Counted from the stretch's first letter, positions 43,185 to 51,656 are shown. The stretch: 64,000 nucleotides of DNA from Streptomyces nitrosporeus (GCF_008704555.1 NZ_CP023702.1:4526001-4590000); one strand, 5' to 3'. Made by a program: numbers and translations. The notes: a model not told the origin generated them from the sequence alone.

Positions 43185-43242
43185 CAGGCCGCCCCGGCAC
43201 CCGCAGCCCCTTCTCTTCGGATTCCCCAGAGGTACGCACGCC

Positions 43243-45168
43243 ATGACCCAGCCGAACGACGAGTCGCCCCAGGGCGGTTTCGGCGCACCGCAGGACCCGC
43301 CCCCCGGCGGCTTCGGCGCGCCCGCCCCGCCGCCCTCCGACGCCTTCAGCAAGCAGCCCCCGCAGGCACCGCCGCAGCCCTCCGCGCCCACCCCGCCCGC
43401 GGGTGGCTTCGGCGCCCCGCAGGCACCGCCGCCCGGCGGTTACGGCGCCCCGCAGACGCCCCCGCCGCCCGGCGGTTACGGCGCCCCGCAGACGCCCCCG
43501 CCCGGACAGCCGCCGCAGGACCCGGCGTACGGCTACCCGCAGGCACCGCCCCCGGGCGGCCCCGCCGGACAGCCCGGCTACGGCTACCCGCAGGGCCCCC
43601 CGCCCGGACAGCCGGGCGGGTACCCGCAGCAGGGGTACGGCTACCCGACCACCCCGATGCAGCAGCAGTACGGGACGCCGCCGGCCGGCGGCGGCGGGAA
43701 GTTCAGCACCCAGATGAAGATCATCGTCGCCGCGGCCGTCGCGGTGGTGCTGATCATCGGCGGCGGTGTCCTGTACGCGTCCGGCGGTGACGACGGCGGC
43801 AGCGGCAAGGAGACCGAGGCGTCCTCGGCCGGCGCCGAGGGCGGCGAGGGCAAGGGCGGCGAAGGCGGCAAGGGCGGCGGACCGGCCGGCGGCGGCGAGA
43901 AGGCCCCGGCCGAGACCAAGGCGAAGGTGGCCTTCCAGCTGCTCCAGCCGAAGGTCACCGACACCACCACCGTCCACGGCTCCTGGATCACCGACAAGGC
44001 GTATGTGAAGACCGGCGTGTACGAGGTCGCCGCGTACGACCCGGCCAAGGGCACCAAGCTGTGGTCCGTCCCGCTGAAGGGCCAGCTCTGCGCCGCCTCC
44101 CGGCACATGAGCAAGGACTACCGGACGGCCGTCCTCTTCGAGGAGGGCAAGCCGACCAAGGAGAACAAGTACCCCGCCTGCAACCAGGTCGGCGTGCTCG
44201 ACCTGAACACCGGCAAGCTGCTGTGGAGCAAGTCCGTCACCTCGGCCGCCAGCGGTGACCGGCCGGTCAAGTTCAGCGAGGTCACCCTCAGCGGCACCAC
44301 CGTCGCGGCCGGCGGGACCGGCGGCGGCGCCGCCTTCGCCCTCGCCGACGGCGCGGAGCTGTGGAAGCCGAAGGCCGACGCCGACAGCTGCTACGACATG
44401 GGGTACGGCGGCGGCGAGGCCCTCGCCGCCATCCGCAAGTGCGGTTCCTACGACGAACCGAAGCTCACCGTCCAGACCCTGGACCCGGCCACCGGCGCAC
44501 CGCTGTCCTCGTACGACATGCCCGCGGGCGTCGAGTACGCGAGCATCGTCTCCACCCGGCCGCTCGTGGTGGCCGCCGACGTCGGCGACACCGCGGGTGA
44601 CGGCAGCGGCATCTCGGACTTCTTCTCCATCGACGCGGCCACCGGCAAGCTGATCGTCCGGATCTCGGCCGACGCCGACCGCTACGGCGCCCGCTGCGGT
44701 TCCACCGAGGTCGAGACCTGCCAGGGCGTGGTCGTCGGCGACAACAGGCTGTACCTGCCGACCGAGGAGCACGAGGGCGGCGGCGACTACGGCAACACCA
44801 ACGAGATCGTCGCCTTCGACCTGACCACCGGCAAGCTGGCCGGCGGCAAGGCCGACGCGGGTGACCGCTGGACGCTGCGGCCGCTGCGCATGGACGGCGA
44901 CAACGTCATCGCGTACAAGGAGCCCCCGTACGACAAGGGCGGCCAGATCGTCTCCCTCGACGGCTCCACCCTCGAACAGACCGTCCTGATGGAGAACCCG
45001 GACGACGAGGCACTCCGTGACGCCGAGTCCAGCTTCTCGGGCGACTACGCCGAGATCCTCTACGAGAAGGGCAGGCTGTTCATGTCGGAGAAGATGCTCA
45101 GCAAGCCCAGTTCGAGCTCGCCCGACGAGAAGCGGTACCTGGCGATCTCCTACACGACCACCGGCTGA
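43243..45168 (+). CDS. Membrane-anchored PQQ-type beta-propeller protein (copy 2)
   Basis: This paralogue (641 aa) has the same plan: a Pro/Gly/Gln-rich N-terminus of about 145 residues with repeats PPPGGYGAPQTPP, a membrane helix near 150-172 (KIIVAAAVAVVLIIGGGVLY), a Gly/Glu/Lys-rich linker and a propeller with blades such as DLNTGKLLWSKSV, DPATGAPLSSYDMP, DLTTGKLAGG. The N-terminal tail is likely cytoplasmic. The two genes are 58 bp apart and probably co-transcribed. ATG 43243 is used. A strong terminator follows. Confidence 0.87.
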   Translation: MTQPNDESPQGGFGAPQDPPPGGFGAPAPPPSDAFSKQPPQAPPQPSAPTPPAGGFGAPQAPPPGGYGAPQTPPPPGGYGAPQTPPPGQPPQDPAYGYPQAPPPGGPAGQPGYGYPQGPPPGQPGGYPQQGYGYPTTPMQQQYGTPPAGGGGKFSTQMKIIVAAAVAVVLIIGGGVLYASGGDDGGSGKETEASSAGAEGGEGKGGEGGKGGGPAGGGEKAPAETKAKVAFQLLQPKVTDTTTVHGSWITDKAYVKTGVYEVAAYDPAKGTKLWSVPLKGQLCAASRHMSKDYRTAVLFEEGKPTKENKYPACNQVGVLDLNTGKLLWSKSVTSAASGDRPVKFSEVTLSGTTVAAGGTGGGAAFALADGAELWKPKADADSCYDMGYGGGEALAAIRKCGSYDEPKLTVQTLDPATGAPLSSYDMPAGVEYASIVSTRPLVVAADVGDTAGDGSGISDFFSIDAATGKLIVRISADADRYGARCGSTEVETCQGVVVGDNRLYLPTEEHEGGGDYGNTNEIVAFDLTTGKLAGGKADAGDRWTLRPLRMDGDNVIAYKEPPYDKGGQIVSLDGSTLEQTVLMENPDDEALRDAESSFSGDYAEILYEKGRLFMSEKMLSKPSSSSPDEKRYLAISYTTTG

Positions 45169-45189
45169 CCCCTTCCCGGGGTGAGCAGC

Positions 45190-45232
45190 GGCCCTGCCGG
45201 TCGATCAACCGACCGGCAGGGCCGATCGTTTT
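45190..45232 (+). terminator. Terminator after the propeller operon
   Basis: A 14-bp perfect stem, GGCCCTGCCGGTCG / CGACCGGCAGGGCC with loop ATCAAC (45190-45223), is followed by GATCGTTTT. It begins 22 bases after the stop. Confidence 0.9.
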
Positions 45233-45387
45233 CTGCCTGCCGGCCGGCCCGGACGACACAGAATCCGGCATTCACCGTCGCTCCTGTGCGGTAGAGGACA
45301 CACCACGTCGAACAAGCGTGTAACTTGCCGGGTCAAAGGACGGCCGGGGGGCTGTTCCGGGTGGTGCGGCACAGGGGGTTTGCTCGA

Positions 45388-46083
45388 ATGGGCGTGCGGC
45401 TCATGGTGGTCGACGACCACCGTCTGCTCGCCGAGGCACTCGCCTCGGCACTGAAACTGCGCGGGCACCGGGTGCTCGCGGCGGCGGCGCCGACGGCGGG
45501 AGCCGCCGACCTGGTGGTCAGCAGGGCGCCGGAGGTGTGCCTCTTCGGCACGGCGGCACCGGCCGCACCGGGTGCCTTCGACCCGATCGCGCGGATCGGC
45601 CGGGAGCGGCCCCAGGTGGCCGTCGTGGTGCTCGGCCCGGTGCCCAGCCCGCGCGGGATCGCCGCCGCCTTCGCGGCCGGCGCGGCCGGTTACGTCCGCC
45701 ACGACGAGCGGATCGAGGGCGTGGAGCGCGCGATGGCCAAGGCCCGCGCCGGAGAGGCGGCGGTCGCCCCGCAGCTGCTGCGGGGCGCGTTCACCGAACT
45801 GCTCCACCCGCCGGCCGGACCGGACGACGAGGGGCAGCGGCTGCTGCGGATGCTCACCCCCCGCGAGGTCGAGGTGCTGGTACGGGTCACCGAGGGCGAC
45901 GACACCCGGCTGATCGCGGCCGGCATGGGGATCGCGCCGAGCACCGCCCGTACGCACGTCCAGCGGGTCCTGATGAAGCTGGGGGTCGGCTCCCGGCTGG
46001 AGGCGGCGGCGCTCGCCGCCCGTACGGGACTGCTGGACCGGGCCGTCGCGGGAACGCCCTCCGGGGCGGCCCGTACCGGGTGA
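45388..46083 (+). CDS. LuxR-family regulator with degenerate receiver domain
   Basis: The C-terminal domain has the LuxR HTH: LTPREVEVLVRVTEGDDTRL, then STARTHVQRVLMKLGV. The N-terminal half is a receiver domain: RLMVVDDHRLLAEALASALK has the acidic pair, but the phospho-acceptor Asp is replaced (PEVCLFGTAAP), the conserved Ser/Thr is Gly (VVVLGPVP) and the Lys is Arg/His (GYVRHDE). The receiver thus cannot be controlled by phosphorylation in the usual way. The product is 231 aa from ATG 45388. It lies upstream of the gal operon, with 487 bp between, and no histidine kinase is adjacent. Its target is unknown. Confidence 0.88.
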   Translation: MGVRLMVVDDHRLLAEALASALKLRGHRVLAAAAPTAGAADLVVSRAPEVCLFGTAAPAAPGAFDPIARIGRERPQVAVVVLGPVPSPRGIAAAFAAGAAGYVRHDERIEGVERAMAKARAGEAAVAPQLLRGAFTELLHPPAGPDDEGQRLLRMLTPREVEVLVRVTEGDDTRLIAAGMGIAPSTARTHVQRVLMKLGVGSRLEAAALAARTGLLDRAVAGTPSGAARTG

Positions 46084-46341
46084 TCCGCACAGGGTGATCC
46101 GTACCGGTTGATCCGCCGGGGCGCCGGGGGTCCGGGCCCCCGTGCCGGCGCACGGCGTGGTCCGGGCCCCTCGGGGTGCGGGCCGGCTCCCCGGCGCTCC
46201 GGGTGCCTCGTCGCGCACCCGGGAGGGGCGGGGCTCCCTCCGGCGGGGCTCCCTCCGGGCGAGCCCGGATGATTCCGGATGAGCCCGGGTGAGTCCTGGT
46301 GAGCCCGGGTGAGGAAGAGAAGAGCACCGGCACCGGTACCG
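46084..46341. repeat. Short direct repeats in gap before gal operon
   Basis: GGTGATCCG/GTTGATCCG recurs about every 14-16 bp near 46077-46115, and GAGCCCGGGTGAG-like units occur near 46260-46312. The gap has no gene. Confidence 0.5.
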
Positions 46342-46377
46342 CGAGGCCCGTCCCGAGGTTGATGTGGACGGGCCTCG
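46342..46377. terminator. Hairpin in gap before gal operon
   Basis: A 12-bp perfect stem, CGAGGCCCGTCC / GGACGGGCCTCG, closes a 12-base loop, followed by GCCTTCG. It is a likely terminator for the regulator gene or a leftover of a removed gene. Confidence 0.55.
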
Positions 46378-46500
46378 GCCTTCGCGCCCAGGAACTGAAC
46401 GTGCTCGATGCCGTTCTCTGTTTGAACGTGATCGAACGGAGCGGCATGCTCCGGACCGTCCGCCCCTGCCTCACAGTGCGGTCCGCGGAGGCCGGAGCGA

Positions 46501-46548
46501 TTGACGTGTATGTTTACTCGTGATTAATTGTGTTCGGTTATGTTTGGT
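46501..46548 (+). promoter_or_regulatory. gal operon promoter with phased repeats
   Basis: TTGACG (46501-46506) with TTAATT 17 bases on forms a promoter candidate. Three related direct repeats follow the helix phase: GTATGTTTACT (46508), TTGTGTTCGGT (46528) and TTATGTTTGGT (46538). Repeats of this type suit a DeoR- or GntR-type sugar regulator. The galT RBS (GGAGGAG) is 20 bases further on. Confidence 0.45.
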
Positions 46549-46570
46549 GCGTGGTTTCTGGAGGAGCCTG

Positions 46571-47611
46571 GTGAAGAAGACGGTGACGGCCCTCGCCGAC
46601 GGTCGTGAGCTGATCTACTACGACCGCGCGGACGGCCGCGTGCGCGACGCCGTCGACCGGCGGCCCCTGGCCGCGGTCTCGACCTCCTCCGAGGTCCGCC
46701 GGGACCCGCTGCTCGGCGACAGTGTCGCCGTCGCCTCGCACCGCCAGGGGCGCATCTACCACCCGCCGGCCGACGAGTGCCCGCTGTGCCCCTCCACCGG
46801 GGGGCGGCTCAGCGAGATCCCCGACGACGGGTACGACGTCGTCGTCTTCGAGAACCGCTTCCCCTCGCTCGCCGGTGACTCCGGCCGCTGCGAGGTGGTC
46901 TGCTTCACCTCCGACCACGACACCTCCTTCGCCGGCCTCACCGGCGAACAGGCCGCCCTGGTCCTCGCCGCCTGGACCGACCGCACCGCGGAACTGGCCG
47001 GGCTCCCCCAGGTCGCCCAGGTCTTCTGCTTCGAGAACCGGGGCGCCGAAATCGGCGTCACCCTCGGCCACCCGCACGGGCAGATCTACGGCTACCCCTT
47101 CGTCACCCCGCGCACCGGGCGGATGCTGGACTCCGCGCGGGCCCACCGCGAGGAGACCGGCCGCAACCTCTTCGACGACGTCGTCGCCCGCGAGCTGGCG
47201 GGGGAGCGGGTCGTCCTGGAGGGCGAGCACTGGGCCGCCTTCGTCCCGTACGCCGCGCACTGGCCGTACGAGGTCCACCTCTACCCGCGCCGCCGCGTCC
47301 TGGACCTGCGCGACCTCGGCGAGGACGCCCGCGCGGAGTTCCCGCGGATGTACCTGGAACTCCTGAGGCGGTTCGACCGGATCTTCGGCCCCGGCCAGCC
47401 GCCGACCCCGTACATCTCGGCCTGGCACCAGGCCCCCTTCGCGGCGCCCGGCCGGGAGGAGTTCGCCCTCCACCTGGAGCTCTTCACCATCAGGCGGACC
47501 ACGGGCAAGCTGAAGTTCCTCGCCGGCTCGGAGTCCGGCATGGACGTGTTCATCAACGACGTGCCGCCGGAGGCGGCGGCCCGGCGACTGCGAGAGGTAG
47601 CGAGCCAGTGA
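46571..47611 (+). CDS. galT: Galactose-1-phosphate uridylyltransferase
   Basis: GalT exchanges UMP between UDP-glucose and galactose-1-phosphate. The 346-aa protein has ECPLCP near residue 73 (Cys zinc ligands), the FENRFPSLAG block and the active-site GHPHGQIYGYPF near 174 (His-Pro-His). The C-terminal HLYPRRR, SAWHQAPF (His ligand) and LHLELF are as expected. GTG 46571 is used because TGGAGGAG lies at the right distance. It overlaps galE by four bases (GTGA), the start of a tightly coupled operon. Confidence 0.96.
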   Translation: MKKTVTALADGRELIYYDRADGRVRDAVDRRPLAAVSTSSEVRRDPLLGDSVAVASHRQGRIYHPPADECPLCPSTGGRLSEIPDDGYDVVVFENRFPSLAGDSGRCEVVCFTSDHDTSFAGLTGEQAALVLAAWTDRTAELAGLPQVAQVFCFENRGAEIGVTLGHPHGQIYGYPFVTPRTGRMLDSARAHREETGRNLFDDVVARELAGERVVLEGEHWAAFVPYAAHWPYEVHLYPRRRVLDLRDLGEDARAEFPRMYLELLRRFDRIFGPGQPPTPYISAWHQAPFAAPGREEFALHLELFTIRRTTGKLKFLAGSESGMDVFINDVPPEAAARRLREVASQ

Positions 47612-48588
47612 GCACCCCCCCGAAGAAGTACCTGGTGACCGGCGGCGCGGGATACGTCGGCAGTGTCGTCGCCGCCCACCTGCTGGAAGCCGGCCACACC
47701 GTCACCGTCCTCGACGACCTCTCCACCGGCTTCCGCGAGGGCGTCCCGGCCGGGGCCGAGTTCGTCGAGGGCCGCGTCCAGGACGCCGCGAAGTGGCTGG
47801 ACGCCTCCTACGACGGGGTGCTGCACTTCGCCGCTTACTCCCAGGTCGGCGAGTCCGTCACCGACCCCGAGAAGTACTGGGTGAACAACGTCGGAGGCAC
47901 CACCGCCCTCCTCGCCGCGATGCGCGACGCCGGGGTACGCACCCTGGTCTTCTCCTCCACCGCGGCGACCTACGGCGAGCCGGTCTCCAGCCCGATCACG
48001 GAGTCCGACCCGACCGCGCCCACCAGCCCCTACGGCGCGAGCAAGCTGGCCGTCGACCACATGATCACCGGAGAGGCCCGCGCCCACGGCCTGGCCGCCG
48101 TCTCCCTGCGCTACTTCAACGTGGCCGGGGCCTACGGCAGCTGCGGCGAGCGGCACGACCCCGAGTCCCACCTCATCCCGCTGGTCCTCCAGGTGGCGCT
48201 CGGCCGCCGCGAGTCGATCTCCGTCTACGGGGACGACTACCCGACCCCGGACGGCACCTGCGTCCGTGACTACATCCACGTCGCCGACCTCGCCGAGGCC
48301 CACCTGCTGGCCCTGGAGGCGGCCACCGCCGGGGAACACCTGATCTGCAACCTCGGCAACGGCAACGGCTTCTCCGTACGCGAGGTCGTCGAGACCGTCC
48401 GCCGGGTCACCGGCCACCCCGTCCCGGAGACCACCGCCCCGCGCCGCGACGGCGACCCCGCCGTCCTGGTCGCCTCCGCGGCCACCGCCAGGGAACGGCT
48501 CGGCTGGCGGCCCTCCCGCGCCGACCTGGCCGCCATCGTCGCCGACGCCTGGGCGTTCGCCCGCCGAGAGGAGACCAGCACCTCATGA
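47608..48588 (+). CDS. galE: UDP-glucose 4-epimerase
   Basis: GalE interconverts UDP-galactose and UDP-glucose with tightly bound NAD. The 326-aa protein has GGAGYVGSVVAAHLL at residue 12 (GxxGxxG), DDLSTGFREG near 34, the catalytic Ser in FSSTAATYGEP and Tyr-x3-Lys in YGASK near 143. The C-terminal part has the usual substrate residues, RYFNVAGAYG and RDYIHVADL. GTG 47608 overlaps galT, and its end overlaps galK by four bases. Confidence 0.97.
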   Translation: MSTPPKKYLVTGGAGYVGSVVAAHLLEAGHTVTVLDDLSTGFREGVPAGAEFVEGRVQDAAKWLDASYDGVLHFAAYSQVGESVTDPEKYWVNNVGGTTALLAAMRDAGVRTLVFSSTAATYGEPVSSPITESDPTAPTSPYGASKLAVDHMITGEARAHGLAAVSLRYFNVAGAYGSCGERHDPESHLIPLVLQVALGRRESISVYGDDYPTPDGTCVRDYIHVADLAEAHLLALEAATAGEHLICNLGNGNGFSVREVVETVRRVTGHPVPETTAPRRDGDPAVLVASAATARERLGWRPSRADLAAIVADAWAFARREETSTS

Positions 48589-49835
48589 CCGGCCGCACCG
48601 GGCCCACGGCCCCCTCCGCCACCACCGCGCCGCCCGCCCTCCCGGACGAGCGGGCCGTGGCCGCCGGGCTCGTCACCTCGTTCACCGGGCTGTACGGGAG
48701 GGCGCCCGAGGGCGTCTGGGCCGCACCCGGACGCGTCAACCTGATCGGTGAGTACACCGACTTCAACGACGGCTTCGTCATGCCGCTGGCCCTGCCGCAC
48801 GCCGCGCTCGCCGCCGTCGCCCGCCGTACCGACGGCGAGCTGCGCCTGCACTCCACCGACGTGCCCGGCGGGGTCGTGTCGCTGCGCGTCGACGAGCTGG
48901 CCCCCCACTCCGGGCACGGCTGGGCCGCCTATCCGGCGGGTGTCGTCTGGGCCCTGCGCGAGGCCGGCCACCCGGTCACCGGCGCGGACATCCAGCTCAC
49001 CTCGACGGTCCCCGTCGGCGCGGGCCTCTCCTCCTCCGCCGCCCTGGAGGTCGTCACCGCCCTCGCCCTGAACGACCTCTTCGGGCTGGGCCTCGGCGCC
49101 CCCGGACTGGCCGTGCTCGGCCAGCGCGCGGAGAACGCGTTCGTCGGCGTGCCCTGCGGGGTCATGGACCAGATGGCCTCCGCCTGCTGCACCGACGGCC
49201 ACGCCCTGTACCTCGACACCCGCGACCTCACCCAGCGCCAGGTCCCCTTCGACCTGGCGGCCCACGGCCTGCAGCTCCTGGTCGTCGACACCCGGGTCAA
49301 GCACGCGCTCGGCGACGGGGCGTACGCCGAGCGGCGGGCCGGCTGCGAGGCGGGCGCCCGCGCGCTGGGCGTCCCCACCCTGCGCGACCTGCCCTACGAG
49401 GGCCTGGACGCGGCCCTGCGGGAGCTGGAGGCGGCGGGCGTGGACGAGTCCGTCGTGCGCTACGTCCGCCATGTGGTGAGCGACAACCACCGGGTGGAGC
49501 AGATCATCGCCCTGCTCGACGGGGGTGACATCCGGGCGGCCGGCCCGGTGCTCGACGACGGGCACCGCTCGCTCCGCGACGACCTGCGGGTCTCCTGCCC
49601 GGAGCTGGACCTGGTGGCCGGGGCGGCGAAGGCGGCCGGGGCGCTCGGTGCCCGGATGACCGGCGGCGGCTTCGGCGGCTCGGCGATCGTCCTGGTGGAG
49701 CGGGAGGCCGCGGGCCCGGTCGCCGACGCGGTGACCGGGGCCTTCCTCTCGGCCGGGCACGCCGCCCCGGGCATCTTCCCCGCCGTCCCCTCGGCCGGAG
49801 CCCGCCGCCTGGAACCGGCGGAACCGGCCGCCTGA
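48585..49835 (+). CDS. galK: Galactokinase
   Basis: GalK phosphorylates galactose with ATP. This GHMP kinase of 416 aa has the galactose signature APGRVNLIGEYTDFNDGFVM at about residue 47, the ATP loop PVGAGLSSSAALEV near 144, and the C-terminal ARMTGGGFGGSAIVLV near 356. The N-terminal 20 residues are Pro/Ala/Thr-rich and probably disordered. The start ATG 48585 overlaps the galE stop. It is the last gene of the gal operon; structured repeats follow. Confidence 0.97.
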   Translation: MTGRTGPTAPSATTAPPALPDERAVAAGLVTSFTGLYGRAPEGVWAAPGRVNLIGEYTDFNDGFVMPLALPHAALAAVARRTDGELRLHSTDVPGGVVSLRVDELAPHSGHGWAAYPAGVVWALREAGHPVTGADIQLTSTVPVGAGLSSSAALEVVTALALNDLFGLGLGAPGLAVLGQRAENAFVGVPCGVMDQMASACCTDGHALYLDTRDLTQRQVPFDLAAHGLQLLVVDTRVKHALGDGAYAERRAGCEAGARALGVPTLRDLPYEGLDAALRELEAAGVDESVVRYVRHVVSDNHRVEQIIALLDGGDIRAAGPVLDDGHRSLRDDLRVSCPELDLVAGAAKAAGALGARMTGGGFGGSAIVLVEREAAGPVADAVTGAFLSAGHAAPGIFPAVPSAGARRLEPAEPAA

Positions 49836-49853
49836 CGGCCCGGCCTCCCCGAC

Positions 49854-49960
49854 GGGCAGGAGGAGCCCTCGGACAGGACAGTGAACTTCCCGAAGGGCAG
49901 GGAGCTCCTGGAGGGGACAGTGAACTTCCCGAGGGGCAGGAAGCTCCCGGACGGGACAGG
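49854..49960. repeat. 39-bp imperfect tandem repeat after galK
   Basis: GGACAGTGAACTTCCCGA begins at 49876 and 49915, a 39-bp period, with a partial earlier copy from about 49854 and a partial later one. Each unit carries GGGCAGG and GAGCTCC-like elements. No coding function is evident. Confidence 0.8.
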
Positions 49961-50111
49961 AAGCGACACGACCCGATGGAACACGTCGCTTTCTGTCCGT
50001 TCGGGTTTCACTTCAGCCCCGAAACAGAGCAGGCGCCCCACCCTCACCGGCCCGCGCCACCAGTTCCGCGAATCACCCTCCACCGCCGCCCGCCCGCCGT
50101 ACGCTGATGCT

Positions 50112-50138
50112 CAGCACCGGTGGGGGCCGGTGCTGTTT
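50112..50138 (+). terminator. Hairpin likely ending the gal operon
   Basis: CAGCACCGG / CCGGTGCTG forms a 9-bp perfect stem with loop TGGGGG and is followed by TTT. It lies 277 bases after galK, so it may instead be part of the leader of the next gene. Confidence 0.6.
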
Positions 50139-50154
50139 CAGGGGACGAGACAGT

Positions 50155-50238
50155 CGGATACGACGCCCGGGAGGAACCCGGCCGGACACGGCGGCGGCCG
50201 TGTGCGGCGGGCCTCGAACGATCCGGGCGTCGTATCCG
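50155..50238. promoter_or_regulatory. 16-bp inverted repeat in leader of LuxR-type gene
   Basis: CGGATACGACGCCCGG (50155-50170) and its exact complement (50223-50238) are separated by 52 bases. The intervening part is able to fold too. The element ends 62 bases before the start codon and may form a large leader hairpin or a pair of binding sites. Confidence 0.5.
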
Positions 50239-50300
50239 CAGTGGTCCGTCCACCGCCGTCGGGGCCGGCCGCGCAGCGGCGCCCAAGGAGCAGACGCAGC

Positions 50301-51134
50301 ATGGGGGTGCCTGTGGCTCGGATCCGGGTTCTCGTGGTCGACGACCACCGCATCTTCGCGGAATCACTCGCGGCGGCCCTCGCGGCCGAACCGGACGTCG
50401 ACGTGGCGGCGGCGGGCAGCGGCCCGGCGGCCCTGCGGTGCCTGGAACGCGCCTTCGCCGAGGGCCGGCGCTACGACGTGATGCTGGTCGACGCGGACCT
50501 CGGCGTCCGGGACGCCCCGGGCCGCGCGGGAGCCCTCGGCGGCGCCCCGGCCCTCCCCCCGCCCGGCGGCGTCCCGGGCGAGGACGCCCCGGACGCCCCG
50601 GAGGACGGCATCTCCCTGGTGGCCGGGGTGCGCGCCGGCCGGCCGTCCGTCCGCACGGTGGTGCTCGCCGAGAGGGACGACCCGGTCCGTGCCGCGCTCG
50701 CGCTCCAGGCGGGGGCCTCGGGCTGGGTGGCCAAGGACTGCTCCCTGCAACGCCTGCTGGCGGTCATCCGGGGCGTCCTGCGGGACGAGACGCATCTGCC
50801 GCCCGCCCTGCTGACCGGCGTACTGCGGGAGCTGACCACCGCCCGGAGGCACCGGACCGAGAGCGAGCAGCTGGTGGAGTCGCTGACCCCGCGCGAACGC
50901 GAGGTGCTGCGCTGCATGGTCGCGGGCCTCGGCCGCAAGGCGGTCGCGGAGCGCCTCTTCCTCTCCCCGCACACGGTGCGTACCCATATGCAGAACGTGC
51001 TGGGGAAGCTGGGGGTGCACTCGACCCTGGCGGCCGTGGCGATGGCCCGCCGGGCAGGCGTCGGACCGGCGGTGCCGGGGCCGGGACAGCCCTCAGCCGG
51101 GGATGTTGTCGAACGGGGCGGTCAACCGGCGTAG
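50301..51134 (+). CDS. LuxR-family response regulator with receiver insert
   Basis: The receiver domain (RIRVLVVDDHRIFAESLAAA) keeps the acidic pair, the phospho-acceptor Asp (VMLVDADLG near residue 63) and the Lys (GWVAKDCS), so phosphorylation is possible. A Pro/Gly/Ala-rich insert of about 35 residues follows the Asp, in the loop after strand 3. The C-terminal LuxR HTH is LTPREREVLRCMVAGLGRKA, then SPHTVRTHMQNVLGKLGVHS. The product is 277 aa. ATG 50301 follows AAGGAG at 11 bases. No kinase gene is adjacent. The 3' end overlaps the convergent marR gene by 42 bases. Confidence 0.9.
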   Translation: MGVPVARIRVLVVDDHRIFAESLAAALAAEPDVDVAAAGSGPAALRCLERAFAEGRRYDVMLVDADLGVRDAPGRAGALGGAPALPPPGGVPGEDAPDAPEDGISLVAGVRAGRPSVRTVVLAERDDPVRAALALQAGASGWVAKDCSLQRLLAVIRGVLRDETHLPPALLTGVLRELTTARRHRTESEQLVESLTPREREVLRCMVAGLGRKAVAERLFLSPHTVRTHMQNVLGKLGVHSTLAAVAMARRAGVGPAVPGPGQPSAGDVVERGGQPA

Positions 51135-51590
51135 CAGCGCCGCCAGTTCCTGCCGCTGCTCAAAGGAGAGCTCGCCGAGGATGGCGCGCTCCTGGTCCAG
51201 CAGTCCCGCGAGCGACCGGTCGGCCTTGTCCTGGCCCTCGGCGGTCAGCCGCACCAGCACCCCGCGCCGGTCGCTGGGGTCGGGCAGCCGCTCCACCAGG
51301 TTCTTCTTGGTCAGCCGGTCGATGCGGTTGGTCATGGTGCCGGAGGTGACGAGCGTCTGGGTGAGGAGCTGGCCGGGGGAGAGCTGGTACGGAGCGCCGG
51401 CGCGCCGCAGCGACGTCAGTACGTCGAACTCCCAGGGCTCCAGATGGTGCTCGGCGAAGGCGGTCCGGCGGGCCCGGTCGAGGTGGCGGGCCAGCCGGGA
51501 GACGCGGCTCAGGACCTCGAGTGGTTCCACGTCGAGGTCGGGGCGCTCACGGCGCCATGCAGCGACCAGTCGGTCGACCTCGTCCTCCAT
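51093..51590 (-). CDS. MarR family transcriptional regulator
   Basis: The 165-aa protein has the winged HTH LLTQTLVTSGTMTNRIDRLT at about residues 75-94, then KKNLVERLPDPSDRRGVLVR (DxR wing). Dimer helices are at both ends. MarR proteins usually sense small phenolic or oxidising compounds. ATG 51590 is used. No target gene is adjacent, since the regulator faces away from a 180-bp gap and the TetR/desaturase pair; autoregulation through the nearby dyad is likely. Confidence 0.92.
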   Translation of the reverse strand: MEDEVDRLVAAWRRERPDLDVEPLEVLSRVSRLARHLDRARRTAFAEHHLEPWEFDVLTSLRRAGAPYQLSPGQLLTQTLVTSGTMTNRIDRLTKKNLVERLPDPSDRRGVLVRLTAEGQDKADRSLAGLLDQERAILGELSFEQRQELAALLRRLTAPFDNIPG

Positions 51591-51638
51591 GGTGATCAGT
51601 GTAGAGGGTGCCTCGACATGAAGTCTCTTGTTTTCAAG

Positions 51639-51656
51639 TATCTTGACGTCGAGCTA
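51639..51656. promoter_or_regulatory. MarR-type dyad upstream of marR
   Basis: TATCTTGACGTCGAGCTA is an 18-bp dyad with two mismatched pairs around GACGTC, 49 bases before the marR start. A second dyad, CTTG-TTTT-CAAG (51627-51638), adjoins it. The layout is typical of MarR autoregulation. Confidence 0.5.
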
